From Emmonsiellopsis sp. PD_33 (taxonomy: Eukaryota; Ascomycota; Eurotiomycetes; Onygenales; Ajellomycetaceae), in assembly GCA_032988165.1 (NCBI GenBank), contig JANTQF010000110.1:41206-105205 (forward strand): a stretch of DNA of 64,000 bases. The letters run 5' to 3'. The position numbers and the translations under genes are program-made. Under the pieces are notes generated by a model. The model was not told where the DNA came from. It worked only from the letters and a program-made list of their open reading frames with translations, and ran no database searches. Position 1 is the first letter of the stretch, and every line of letters begins with the position of its first letter. Below are positions 54,282-64,000 of the stretch, one piece after another.

Positions 54282-57200
54282 CATCGCGAGAAATCAAAAT
54301 AAGGCGTTTGGGATAATTTCTTTAACTGCATTACAACTCTTGGTTCCCTGTCTGGCATTGGCGTTTCACGGGTTGATTTTGGCCAATGGGTACATCTTTC
54401 TTTCCTCTCTGTCGTCTATTTTCTTCATTATCATCAGTGGTATTACTTTTCGCGGATCATGCTGTGAACGATTCTCCCGATCTGTTTATCATTTCTCATC
54501 GCTCTAGTCCCTGGTTATCGCCTGATTATAGGTCATTTCCAATCCACCATATTATCGCATTTCTCTTCGCCTACCAGTTGCCTCTACATACCTTCCACCT
54601 CATATCTTAGACGCCACCAACCGTCCTCATGCATGTTCGGCATATCCCCTTGATTCCCTTCCCACGCGTGACTCTTATCAGGCATTGTATTCTTATCCCA
54701 ATGTAATTACTCGCCGGCCAATCAACCTGGTCGGTGATATGTTTAGGGAATGGGGGATTCTGGACCAGTAGCCAAAAAAACACCATTATCACATCATCCT
54801 TTTTCCCTCTTTATATTGCTACTCTACGTCCCTACTTTTCTATATACATATACATATACTTACCCTTCCTTTTTATTATCATATCAGGCACATCAAGTCA
54901 TGTCACGCGGAAAGTCTTCTTTCCTACGAGACAATATCAAATCCTCTTTCTTACTATTTTTAGTCATTATATTCCCACAATTTTTTTTCCCCCTCAAAAA
55001 ATTTCCTCACTCTCTCTCTTACATAATTCTTGCCTCCTCTTCTCCTTTGGATTTCCAATCTGAGTGGGCGACACGACGTTCCAACGGCCTTGATTCCTTT
55101 ACAACTGTTTTTTTTTTCGTCTGGGGGGTTGAAAACTATGAGCAGGAATGGAGGGAACTTTTTTTTGTAGCAGCAGCAGAGGGTAGATATCTACATATAC
55201 GCTACTACTTACCTTAGGCACCTGCTTATCCACCTACCCTCCTACCCACCTATCTACCGATCTGTCTATGTAAGGCCACTCAAATTCCATCTATCATTCA
55301 AATTAGCCAAAGGCAGGGAAACTGGAGGTTGGGCCCTTTAGACTTTCAGTTCCTTCTGAAATCATTCTCGTTCTCTGGCGAGACTTTCGTTCTCGTCTGG
55401 TTATGTACGATTTGCGTTACAAGGGGGGCTGGACTAGGTAGGGAAGTAAAAAGAAGCAGCGCAAAAATGGCATACATACCCGAGGCTTTCTTTCCCTTTT
55501 TTTTCCCCTTCTAAATCCCACCAGTTTGGACCCGGTAAGCAGGTTATAAGTAGGGATTTATCATGATACATCCTACTCTTTTTCTTCTTCTTTTGACTGT
55601 ATGTTGTTAGCAGTTCGTGTGTGTGTATACAGTTTATATATCTGGTTGTGTTAAAAAAAAAATAGGACGTGTTAGTTAAATAGCTGTAAATCATACTTAG
55701 GCATTCGACTGCGTTATGCCCCTTGCCTGATAAGATCTGTGCAGAGTGATGAATTATTGGGATTAATCTAGTTCTCTCTCATTTTTATTAGGATGTCTAT
55801 TGTCAGCTGCACTTGTATGAATTAATTAGTTATGGGGATTTAATCTACATTCTATCACAGAGTGTGGGATGAGAAGAGATATTATAAGATTAGAATCTCT
55901 GTTAACAATGTATAGCTATAATGGGTGCTACTTGTTATTTGGTTCCAGGGCGTAAAATATAAATTATGCATGATTTCAATATGGTAGTGAAGAGTACACT
56001 GAACAGAACTTTTATTTAAACACGTGAAGACCCAAAAATTCCCCATGTAAGTACTCTGCAATAAACTGTCTAGATTCTTTTTTGTATATGTGTATCTGTT
56101 ACCTCCTGGTTGGCTTGTCATCGTTTCCAGTTAAGCAGATAGATCTATCGCTCTTCACTCCGTACATTAATGATATCTAGATGCAGGATATTTCAGCACT
56201 TAATTCGACACTCTCTTTCATCAAGAAACAATCCTAACCAATCATAACTCATATAGTTACCGAAGGAAAAAAAAATTAAACCTTCCCTCTCGGATCGCTG
56301 CGGTGCATTTAAACTTCTCTAATGACGTCACTACTATGCATATACGGCTCCTTACCCCACAAAACGATCAAGAACCAACTTTTTGCTATCTCAACCTCTG
56401 CCCTACAAGACACTACACCCTGCTCTTATAGTTAAATTATCCCATAGGTCCCCGAAACTTTCAGTTTCCAAGACTCACCTATTTAGTAGGATAGCAACCT
56501 GGTTGGCCCTTTTTTATTGCTTGTTGTCGGGAAATACGTCCCTCCATGCGAGGTGCGCCAGCGCTCTGGTTCATGATATAACATTGCTCTGGAAACTTTC
56601 GGCGGACACATACCTAGGTATGGCCAACTTGAGTCTTCGATGGGAGCTCTGTCGAGTTGTAGCTATAATATTTTCGAAAACTGTGGTAGGGTGGGTGAGG
56701 TTGTGGCGCCGGGCTCACCAAGTTTGCCTCCCCCGGGTCCTGATGCAAATAGCAGCAATATCTCTCCTCCATGGTCGCATTGTGGGGGTTATCTACGATA
56801 TACCTATTGACTCTTATCATTTATACCTCACTGAACGAAACAATAGCAGTACCAGAAGCAGTAGATATACATACCTAGCGCCGGGGAACAAAAAGAGGAG
56901 GCACATTTCCTTCTGTCTGCTTTGCCCTCTTGATTCTATCCCTGCGCACGCTATTCTCTCCACATTTACAGGGGGCAAAAAAGACCCCGATATCATACAT
57001 ACCGGTATCCATATCCTACGTCACTATAGGTAAACGAAAACAGGTCTGGATCTGGGGACTACAGGTAAATAATACCTATTTTGACCTGATGGAGCTTCAT
57101 GTGGTGGTGGTGGGGATGGTCGAGATGCTTGTGAACAGATCTATTGCATCATTGCCGGCTTATCTTTCCCATCAGATGAGAAGTAAGGAGACAAAGCTCG

Positions 57201-57436
57201 AAGCATATCTCTAAATGCCGCCATTTTTTCTTTTCTTTCAGATCGTCGTTTTAACACATATAATTCCAGCTTGACACAGCCCGCCCAATCGACAAGCACC
57301 AGTATCGTTCCGGCAGCATTCCCCTTGTACCCGTCCTACTCGAAGAAAGATAGCCAGCGGAGGGCAGACGATTTTTAGCTCAGGCAAAAGGAGGAACAGA
57401 AAGGAAAAGTGAAAGAAAAGCGGAACACAATCAATC
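54282..57436. other. 3.2-kb gene-free spacer
   Basis: AT- and pyrimidine-rich sequence with many T runs. It holds the 3' flank of the membrane-protein gene and the promoter of the small mitochondrial-type gene. A 216-codon open frame at 56383-57033 has no ATG near its start and no known domain, so it is not called. Confidence 0.5.
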
Positions 57437-58043
57437 ATGCGTCGGCTACCCCAAGCACTCACCCCGCTGGTGAAACTGCGCCCATCACCCCCATTACAGA
57501 CCGCAGCACTATATCGACCTACCCTCCTATACAGCCAATGGGGATTAAGGAGCTACACAGATCCCGCCGTGCCAGCTTCAAGCGCAGGCAAGGAACGTGG
57601 ATCAGCATACGGGCACGGGGATGAGGGTAATGCCCCCCCCCCTTTTTTTTCTTTGATACTACTATATACCCCTTAACTTTGACACAAACTAACCCCCCTC
57701 CCCTCTCCCTACAGACCCCCACCGCCCCCCTCCCCCCGACCGCTCCGAATCCGACACCTTCTCCCAAGACTTCGACGAACGCATCCCCTCCAACAAAGCC
57801 CACTCAACCCTCTCAGACGCATACCAGCACAGCGGCGTCGACCAGAAACACCCGCGCCATCGCGCGATGGAGGAATTGACGCCTGAGGAGCGCAGGAAGA
57901 TCGAGGAGGAGCAGAAGGATGTGCAGAGGCATAATGAGGAGGTGGAGAAGAGGTATGGGCGGGCCTCGGTGCAGATTGATCAGAAGGGGGAGTTTAAGAC
58001 GTTGGAGGAGGAGGTGGTGCAGTTTCGGAATCGGGGGGAGTGA
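57437..58043 (+). CDS. Small probable mitochondrial protein, function unknown
   Basis: Exons 57437-57626 and 57715-58043, 172 aa; GTAATG..ACAG splits an Asp codon. The N-terminus MRRLPQALTPLVKLRPSPPL, followed by WGLRSYTDP, has Arg without acidic residues and looks like a mitochondrial presequence with possible cleavage after RSY. The mature part has a Pro/Asp-rich stretch, then a charged helix (MEELTPEERRKIEEEQKDVQ) and ends VVQFRNRGE. I do not recognise the family. The + strand flips from C-rich to G-rich near 57860, inside exon 2. Confidence 0.75.
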
Positions 58044-58655
58044 GTGGGTGGGGAAAAGGGGGAGGAGGCGGTTTTTGAGAAGGGTGGTGGTGGTGGGGGT
58101 TAAGGGGTTGGATGGGGTGGGGAGTCGAAAGATCCATTCTCAGGGGGCTGATTGATTATTCAGGGGTTCGTGTGACGCAGCTTTCTGGGAGGTTTTATAT
58201 TACCATTTTGTTACGCTTTGATTGGTTTTTTTTTTTTGGGCCATGAATTAAGCGGCCTCAAATATCCATGATGAATATTTCCTGTTGAGCGAATCGTCAG
58301 TTTTTAAGGCGAAAAGCGATTCACATTTCGGTTGGCATGGTTGCGGGACCGTACAACTATGTAGGTATCCCAAAGAAATTGCTAATATGATGGGAGTCCA
58401 TGGTGAAGGGGAAAGAGATGCAACAGGCATTTTGTTTCCGTTTCATATCGTCATAGGTTTATAAAAAAAAATCAAGCTATGGTATACCATTCCATCCAGC
58501 ACCATAGCCGAGAAAAACAGCAGTAAAAAAATAGATGTGGGCGTTAAACTCCAACCCTTTGTATCAACGAAGCAGCACGCCAGTGGGATATTCTATCCAA
58601 ATTCCAGATCCGTTACAAAGACATGACAAGGTTCCAATATATACCCTTCACCCAT
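58044..58655. other. Convergent 3' spacer
   Basis: The G-rich 3' flank of the small gene (58044-58130) gives way to AT-rich sequence before the PQ-loop gene on the other strand. Nothing else is recognised. Confidence 0.5.
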
Positions 58656-59766
58656 TTATGCTGAGCCTTGGAGTAATGGCGTTTCTTCAGAAGGTTCCTG
58701 TTCCCGGTCCTGGCCCTGCTCGTTGCTATTTGCGGTAAAAATGGCGTTGTATTCGGGAGGCGGGGGGACCTCATCTGAGTCCGTATCGCTGTCTCCTTTG
58801 ACTGGGTTGATATATTCGAAATAAATTCCCATCGCTAACAGCGTCCCTTGCAATAGAGCCGTGACCACGTAGACGCCCCATGAGCTCCAGCCCTCGGTGC
58901 CTAGCCGCGCTGCCAGACTTGCCGCCCATACGAGACTACCTGGGGTCTGGATGCACATCATTGGGATACTCAAGCTGCCAACACGGCGTAGACGGAATGT
59001 TGTGTAGATCTGTGGGAAGTACTGGATCGATGAAAGAAGGGCAGCTAGGATTCCGAATATGTTTGCGCAGAACTGACGTTGGGCTGGATGAGCGACAATA
59101 ATAATTACGGCGACAATGGCAGTTGCTATCGTTTGCCCGATGCATGTTACCACTACTAAAATGGCGATTCGGAAATTTGGTGAGACGTCCGACGGTTTGC
59201 TATTGAGGTGCGAAGGCGTCGCGCGCGGGAAGAAGAGTATGAAGAGGAAAAGGCTAGATGCGTAATTGTGTCAGTATATTCTTATTCGGAACCATATATG
59301 TACCGTTCATCCGCCTTTTCCAAGCAAAGATATAGATAAATGGACTCCTCACATTATAGCAAAGCACGTTGCCTGGGCTCCAACCTGGAATATCCCCAGC
59401 AGTCCCGCGAAACAGGCATATCCATTTATTTCCTTGCAGCACGCGACATCCTCGGCACTCCTTGGAAGAACGAGTATGTTTGCAAAACCGAACGTTCCTG
59501 ACGTGGCTCCCAACAGAATAAAATATGGGGATATCCCAAACGAAGACCGTCGAGATATAATGCGGTGGTGTTGGGGTAGGTATGAGAGGAGGATCCCAAG
59601 GAGAATAAGTCTATTAACAGTAAAGAAGTGAGTAAACTGCCCGACATTCACCAAAGGATCGCCTCCGTCTGATAACAACGGCGGATGGGGCTTACATAGA
59701 GAGGGCGAAGTTGAAGGGGTTTGGAGACGCGAGTGTCTTGCAATGCGGGCTCATCGGCTCCTTCAT
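58656..59766 (-). CDS. PQ-loop repeat membrane protein
   Basis: Three exons: 59766-59696, 59610-59353 and 59253-58656, 308 aa. The start MKEPMSPHCKTLASPNPFNF leads straight into a hydrophobic helix. Two PQ motifs are present, LLSYLPQHHRII (Pro36-Gln37) and SIQYFPQIYTTF (Pro190-Gln191), spaced as in the seven-helix PQ-loop (SLC66/cystinosin/SWEET-like) fold. The C-terminal ~50 residues are acidic and hydrophilic and end in EETPLLQG, a dileucine-type (ExxxLL) signal that would suit vacuolar sorting. Relatives move amino acids or act in lipid and membrane traffic; the substrate here is unknown. Confidence 0.85.
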
Positions 59767-60485
59767 CGTGGGCAGTGGGAAACAATTTTCGGGGCAAGGA
59801 GGTTTAGAACATAAAAAACAGAATCCCTCCAGCTGATATATGGCTCATGGACTTGGAGGAGCTGAAGGGCTTCACAGAGTTGGAGATGTTGCTCGGATTC
59901 ATCGTCAGGTGGTGATGCTGTCAGATGCAGGCACTGCGCTCTCTGATTGGCCAGGCCCAAACATGTGACCCGCTGACATCAGCCCTTATCTTATCAGTGC
60001 TGACTAAGGAATAGACGCCTCTGATTGGCCAATTCTTTGTATGGGGAAATCAGCCTCCTGAGGCTCTCAACGACCTGACAAGATCAACTCCAGAGCTAGC
60101 AGAACAGCGCGGATGCTGCTAGAAACTGGAGCCAGGTCATTGCAACTAGGAATAGTCTTAAGATGAAGCTATTTTACTGTGTCCTGTTTGAGGGCTTCCA
60201 AGAAGCCGTTCGCCAGTGTTGGTTGCCCCAACTCCGCATGGACTACGTCACACCTCAGTCATAGGGAGCCAACCCAGCAACACCTGCTTTCCTGTCCAGA
60301 GATGATGCACTAACCCGTAGCAACGGATACTGTGCCTTGGTTTTTATAAAGATCGTTATGTCTGCTCTGCTTACAACACCAGAGTTTTTATTCCTGGCTT
60401 GATTGACTCAGTTGCTGCAATAGTTCATCCGATTTGACTGACTTCCTGGAAGCTTGATTCAGCACACGACGCATAGAAAAACAAT
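59767..60485. promoter_or_regulatory. Divergent promoter region, PQ-loop / Msc1
   Basis: This 719-bp interval lies between two divergent start codons. The part 60250-60480 should be the stress-gene promoter and leader. No clear stress-response element or TATA box could be singled out with confidence. Confidence 0.45.
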
Positions 60486-62280
60486 ATGAAATTCTCCTGG
60501 GCGGCGGGCCTTGTGCTCGTGTTGGCCGTGACAGAGACAGCAGGATCCAACTGGTTCAGTAGGGCTGGTATGCTCCAAACATTTACTCCTTTGGACTTTG
60601 ATGTGGAGAATCACACACATCCTTGGTGTTTATATTTCCAGCAAAGCTGACAGCATCTTCTTTTAGTCTATAATAAATGGCACGAGACTGAACTGGAACG
60701 ATGGCTTTCCGACCATGGTGCGATACTTCCCTTTTCTCTAGTGGCATACGTTCTTAAACCAGCCCTAACCTGTCTTAGATATCCCCTATCCTAAGCCCGC
60801 AGATCGGAAAGACCTTGAGAATTTGGTCAAGACGAATTGGGAGTCCCGCGTTCACGCTCCTCTGTCTCACACAGCTGAGCATGCCACTGACACGCTGAGC
60901 AATGCGAAAGATTGGATCTTCGATACGTATGGCATTTATTCTTGGCTAGAGAAACAACAATCTAACCTTCTCTTAGCTGGAGCGACTCCCAACTGAAAAA
61001 CTTCCTCGATAAACATGGGATTCCTGTCCCGCAACCAAAGAGACGAGATACTCTGTTATCTGTTGCGCGAGATAATTATGAGACCATTGCGCAGAAGCTC
61101 GGACAAACCACATTTTATCCCGGAAACTGGCTTTATGAACAGTGGTCGGAATCAGATCTCAAAGAATTCCTAGACAGCCGTGGCTTCCCTGTTCCTCAGC
61201 CTTCAACCCGCGACAAGCTCATTGCTTCTGTGCGCCGTAATGCACGCCTCTCTGGCATGGAATCACGGCGTGTTTCTGAGTCGGTCGCTGCATCAGCCGC
61301 GGCTGCCCAGCAGAGCTTATCGGAAGCTTTATTCAATGCCTGGTCAGAATCTGACTTCAAAGAGTTTTTTGATAAGCACGGAATCAAAGTGCCCCAGGGG
61401 TCAAAACGTAATGAGTGGATTGCACTTGCACGAAAGCATCGTGCCTCTCTACTCCAAGGCCCTACATCCACCATCAAGAGCGCATTTGGTGCCGCAACCT
61501 CCAAAGCAGGGAACGAATGGGCTCGCGCGACCGAAGACGCACAATTGAAGGCGGATGACTTGTTCAATGCTGCTATCAACCAGTGGTCTGATTCGCGCCT
61601 CAAGGCGTTCTTGGACGCACGAGGTGTGCCAGTGCCGCAAGCGACAAAACGGGACGAACTGCTGGCTAAAGTACGACTGCACAAGAACAAGGCGATGAGT
61701 GGATATACTGCTTGGACATTTGATACCTGGACCAAGGAGAATTTGGGGTAATTTCCCCCATCCTCAACCGTATTGTTATACATTGTATGTTAACATCCAA
61801 CCTAGTAAATACCTATCCTCTCAACACCAAAAAGCCATGGCAAATGTCGATTACACGCGTGAGGAACTCCTCCGTAAAGCCCAATCCGCCTATGCCCAAG
61901 CCTCCAAAACCGGTGGCCCCAGCCTAGCCTCCGCCACCCAATATCTCTCCCAAGCCGCCGCGAGCGCCAAGAAAACCGCCTTCGACACCTGGTCCAAGAC
62001 TGATCTGGAGAAATACCTCGAATCCTACGGCATCAAGGCGCGTAGGGAGTGGGATTTGCACCAACTCCGAAACGAGGCGCAGAGCCATGCAGATTTCTTC
62101 CGCTACGGGACGCAGAAACAGGAGGCGTCGATTTTCGCACGCATGCAGAGCGGGGTGCAGTGGGTTCTTGATCAGTTGAAGATCGGTGCGTTGAGTGGGA
62201 GACAGGAGGGGGAGAAGGCGGCTGAGACGGTCAAGGCAAAGGGATCGAAGGCTGCGGAGAGGGTTGTTGGTGAGCTTTGA
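60486..62280 (+). CDS. MSC1: Msc1/Ish1 stress-response nuclear-envelope protein
   Basis: Five exons: 60486-60567, 60667-60717, 60779-60926, 60977-61747 and 61806-62280, 508 aa. A signal peptide or anchor opens the protein (MKFSWAAGLVLVLAVTETAG). Seven tandem Ish1 repeats follow, each with the pattern W-S-x-S-x-L-K-x-F-L-D-x-x-G-I-P-V-P-Q and a basic helix (for example WSDSQLKNFLDKHGIPVPQ in the second). The last two, which span the final intron, are more divergent. The C-terminus is Lys/Ala-rich. S. pombe Ish1 is a stress-induced nuclear-envelope protein, and S. cerevisiae Msc1 is its relative with a reported role in meiotic sister-chromatid recombination. The introns fall near repeat boundaries, which fits growth by repeat duplication. 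Confidence 0.92.
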
Positions 62281-62913
62281 ATGAGATGCTTTCAAGGTGC
62301 TAGTAAAGGGAATTGAAGGGTTTGGACTGTTAATCTAGCATGGTTTGATATTTTCTTTTGTTCTTTCTCCTTTTCGGTTTTGTTTTACTGCATGTCTTCC
62401 GTCCTACCTTTTTGATTTTTTAAAACATCCCAAACGACGACTTGTAACGATGGTGGCGGCGCAATGACACACAACTCACACCCAATGGAAAGGAAAACTC
62501 TTGTTACGATTTTTATTTTCTCTTTTTTCCCTCGAAACAATCCATTCCAAACATTGCCCGCTTTATTCCCCTCTCTCATTAACTAGCTCTTATTACACTT
62601 GTTCTTCAGGTTTTTTTTTACCGTTAGCGTCGTGTTGCTTCTTCTACTGCTTTTAGTGAAGGTTGTCCTATAAAAGTTGCATCACAGTCCCTAGATAGGG
62701 TCCTCTATGTTCTGTAGGATACATAGGTAGGTAGCCAGAAGCCAGGAAAAATGACTACTAGTCTCCCCCCCCCTTATTCAGCATATCCTACCCAGTGCGT
62801 CAGTAGGAGATGATTATACATCATTGGATCTCAACAAAAGACAGGAGAACTCTTCCAGCGCAGAACCAACTAGATAGACCCTGCGAGGTCTCTCGCAAAA
62901 TAAAACCAACCAC
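62281..62913. other. Convergent 3' spacer
   Basis: AT-rich 3' flanks of the Msc1 gene and of the following minus-strand gene. A C-run lies at 62766-62773. No gene is seen. Confidence 0.5.
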
Positions 62914-63721
62914 TCAATCCAAAAAATACCCCCCATCCACCAACTCGTTCAAAAACAACCCACTCGCCAGCCCCCCAATCAAGTTACCCCCCATCTCATC
63001 CGGCGCAAGCTTATTCTCCCAGACCACATCTCCATACTCGCCAAGCCACTTCACTTTAATGAAGCCCTCGCGTATCGCCTCGTCGTCAAGCAGGTAGATT
63101 ATATTCCGAAGTTTGATCTGCACATCGAATGCCGGATTACTGACATCGTCATCATTGTCCTCCTCCACCTCCCCCTCCTCACCTCTGCCCTGCTGGAACC
63201 ACTCAACGTCAAAGTTCGTCCTGCGATACTCACCCTCATTACCCGGATCATCCAGCACGACATCCGTATTAACCACCTGCGGCAACCGAAGCAAGATCCT
63301 CCTCCTCCACGCATCATCCCCCCCATCTCCATCCCCAAACCCATACAACACCGCATCATCCAACACACCCTCACAATCATTAATCCCCGCCGCCCTAACC
63401 ATCTCTCCATACCCCCCCTCCATCTCCGGCTCATACCCCGTCCTTAACCAGATCGGCGGCGCATGCGCATAGCTACCACGCCCATTCATGCGGGCGCTAA
63501 CATTGCGCTCCTGGATACTCTGGTGCGGCGCGAGGACGCGCGCGATCTGTGCTGCGCTGGGCCGGGGCCAGGGGAGCGTTGGGTTGCTGGTTCGCGGTTG
63601 CGCGAGGAGATAGTATGGTACGCGGTGCTCCGCGGGGAGGGTTAGGAATTGGTGGACGAGGGTGTTCCATTGGGTTTGGTTGGAGGTGGGGGTGGAGGGG
63701 GTGGTGTAGTTCCATTTTTCC
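62914..63721 (-). CDS. Hypothetical protein, 5' end not resolved
   Basis: An open exon runs from a TAG acceptor at about 63721 down to the stop at 62914 and would encode about 268 residues, beginning EKWNYTTPSTPTSNQ. Recognisable-looking blocks are VPYYLLAQPRTSNPTLPWPR, NVSARMNGRGSYAHAPPIWL and LRNIIYLLDDEAIREGFIKV, the last in the C-terminal third, with an acidic insert before it. I know no family for it. The first exon must lie further right, beyond or within the G-rich stretch at 63722-63840, or outside the window; no convincing ATG exon was found. An internal ATG at 63489 would give a 191-aa form but would cut the conserved-looking N-terminal part. Confidence 0.6.
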
Positions 63722-63794
63722 TAGGGGATGGGGGGGTTGGCTTTTTGTTAGGTTGGTTGGGTGGGTGGGGGAGAGGGTGGAAGATGAGGGAAAA

Positions 63795-63837
63795 GGGGGG
63801 GGGGGGGGGGGTGGGGGGGGGGGGGGGGGGGGCGGGG
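63795..63837 (+). repeat. Poly-G tract, nearly uninterrupted
   Basis: A run of about 40 bases of G broken only by single T and C bases, probably in the intron or 5' flank of the minus-strand hypothetical gene. Such tracts are prone to sequencing and assembly error, and they may form G-quadruplexes on the + strand. Confidence 0.85.
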
Positions 63838-64000
63838 GAACTCCAGGCCTTCGGGGGAATCGCGGATGCTGCGTTCTGTTTCTAAAAAAGACAGTTTCTA
63901 CTCCCTGATTGGCACCTTCGCCACACCCCACCCACAGACCTGCAGCGTCCCTGCCTCAACTCCATTCACCGCTCATTCTGTCGTCCGCTGCCTCCTGGTT

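Noticed and set aside
56383..57033. A 216-codon plus-strand open frame in a gene-free spacer
   Set aside because: No ATG near its beginning, no domain, and the flanking sequence is AT-rich and intergenic in character.
1..64000. CRISPR arrays, bacterial operons or riboswitches
   Set aside because: The window is spliced fungal nuclear DNA; no regularly spaced repeats or prokaryotic signals were seen.

Overview
The window is nuclear DNA of a filamentous ascomycete. The genes are compact and carry short GT..AG introns (about 50-270 nt). The conserved genes (bL17m, Mic12, uS12, eIF2B-beta, Nem1, Tvp18, Ntf2, Aim18, Msc1/Ish1, an SR140-like splicing factor) are Pezizomycotina in character. The gene set suggests Eurotiomycetes, perhaps Onygenales; that placement is an inference from protein style, not a search result. 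I rebuilt intron-exon structures by hand, requiring GT/AG ends, a continuous reading frame and agreement with the protein family where I know it.

Layout. 0-9 kb: the 3' end of a Pro/Gln-rich protein, mitochondrial ribosomal protein bL17m (-), MICOS subunit Mic12 (+), an unnamed coiled-coil protein (-), ribosomal protein uS12/Rps23 (+) and eIF2B beta/Gcd7 (-). 9.5-19.8 kb: a dityrosine-type isocyanide locus made of a Dit1/PvcA-family isocyanide synthase (-), a divergently placed CYP56/Dit2-like P450 (+) and an MFS exporter (+). 20-32 kb: Nem1 phosphatase, a hypothetical helix-hairpin-helix-like protein, an MDR oxidoreductase, a glutaredoxin with a possible second start, Aim18 (-) and an RBR ubiquitin ligase (-) whose N-terminus looks acylated. 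34.5-39.8 kb: a seven-exon NACHT-WD40 NLR-type receptor. 40.8-48 kb: Tvp18 (-), Ntf2 (-), an SR140/U2SURP-like protein (-) and a conserved hypothetical (+). 52-64 kb: a single-pass membrane protein, a small probable mitochondrial protein, a PQ-loop protein (-), a seven-repeat Msc1/Ish1 protein (+) and a protein whose 5' end is not resolved (-).

The three genes at 9.5-19.8 kb fit one pathway: an amino-acid isocyanide or formamide is made by the synthase, oxidised by the P450 and exported by the transporter, as yeast DIT1, DIT2 and DTR1 do for spore-wall dityrosine. The NLR is the main accessory (self/non-self or immunity-like) gene. The rest is housekeeping.

The least expected signal is compositional. 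At nine or so places the + strand changes abruptly from C/A-rich to G/T-rich in the middle of a gene, always in that left-to-right order and whichever strand is coding. The change runs through introns and 3' flanks, so it is a DNA-level asymmetry, not codon selection. Four large spacers (11.5-15.3, 32.3-34.5, 48.0-52.0 and 54.3-57.4 kb) hold nothing I can name.
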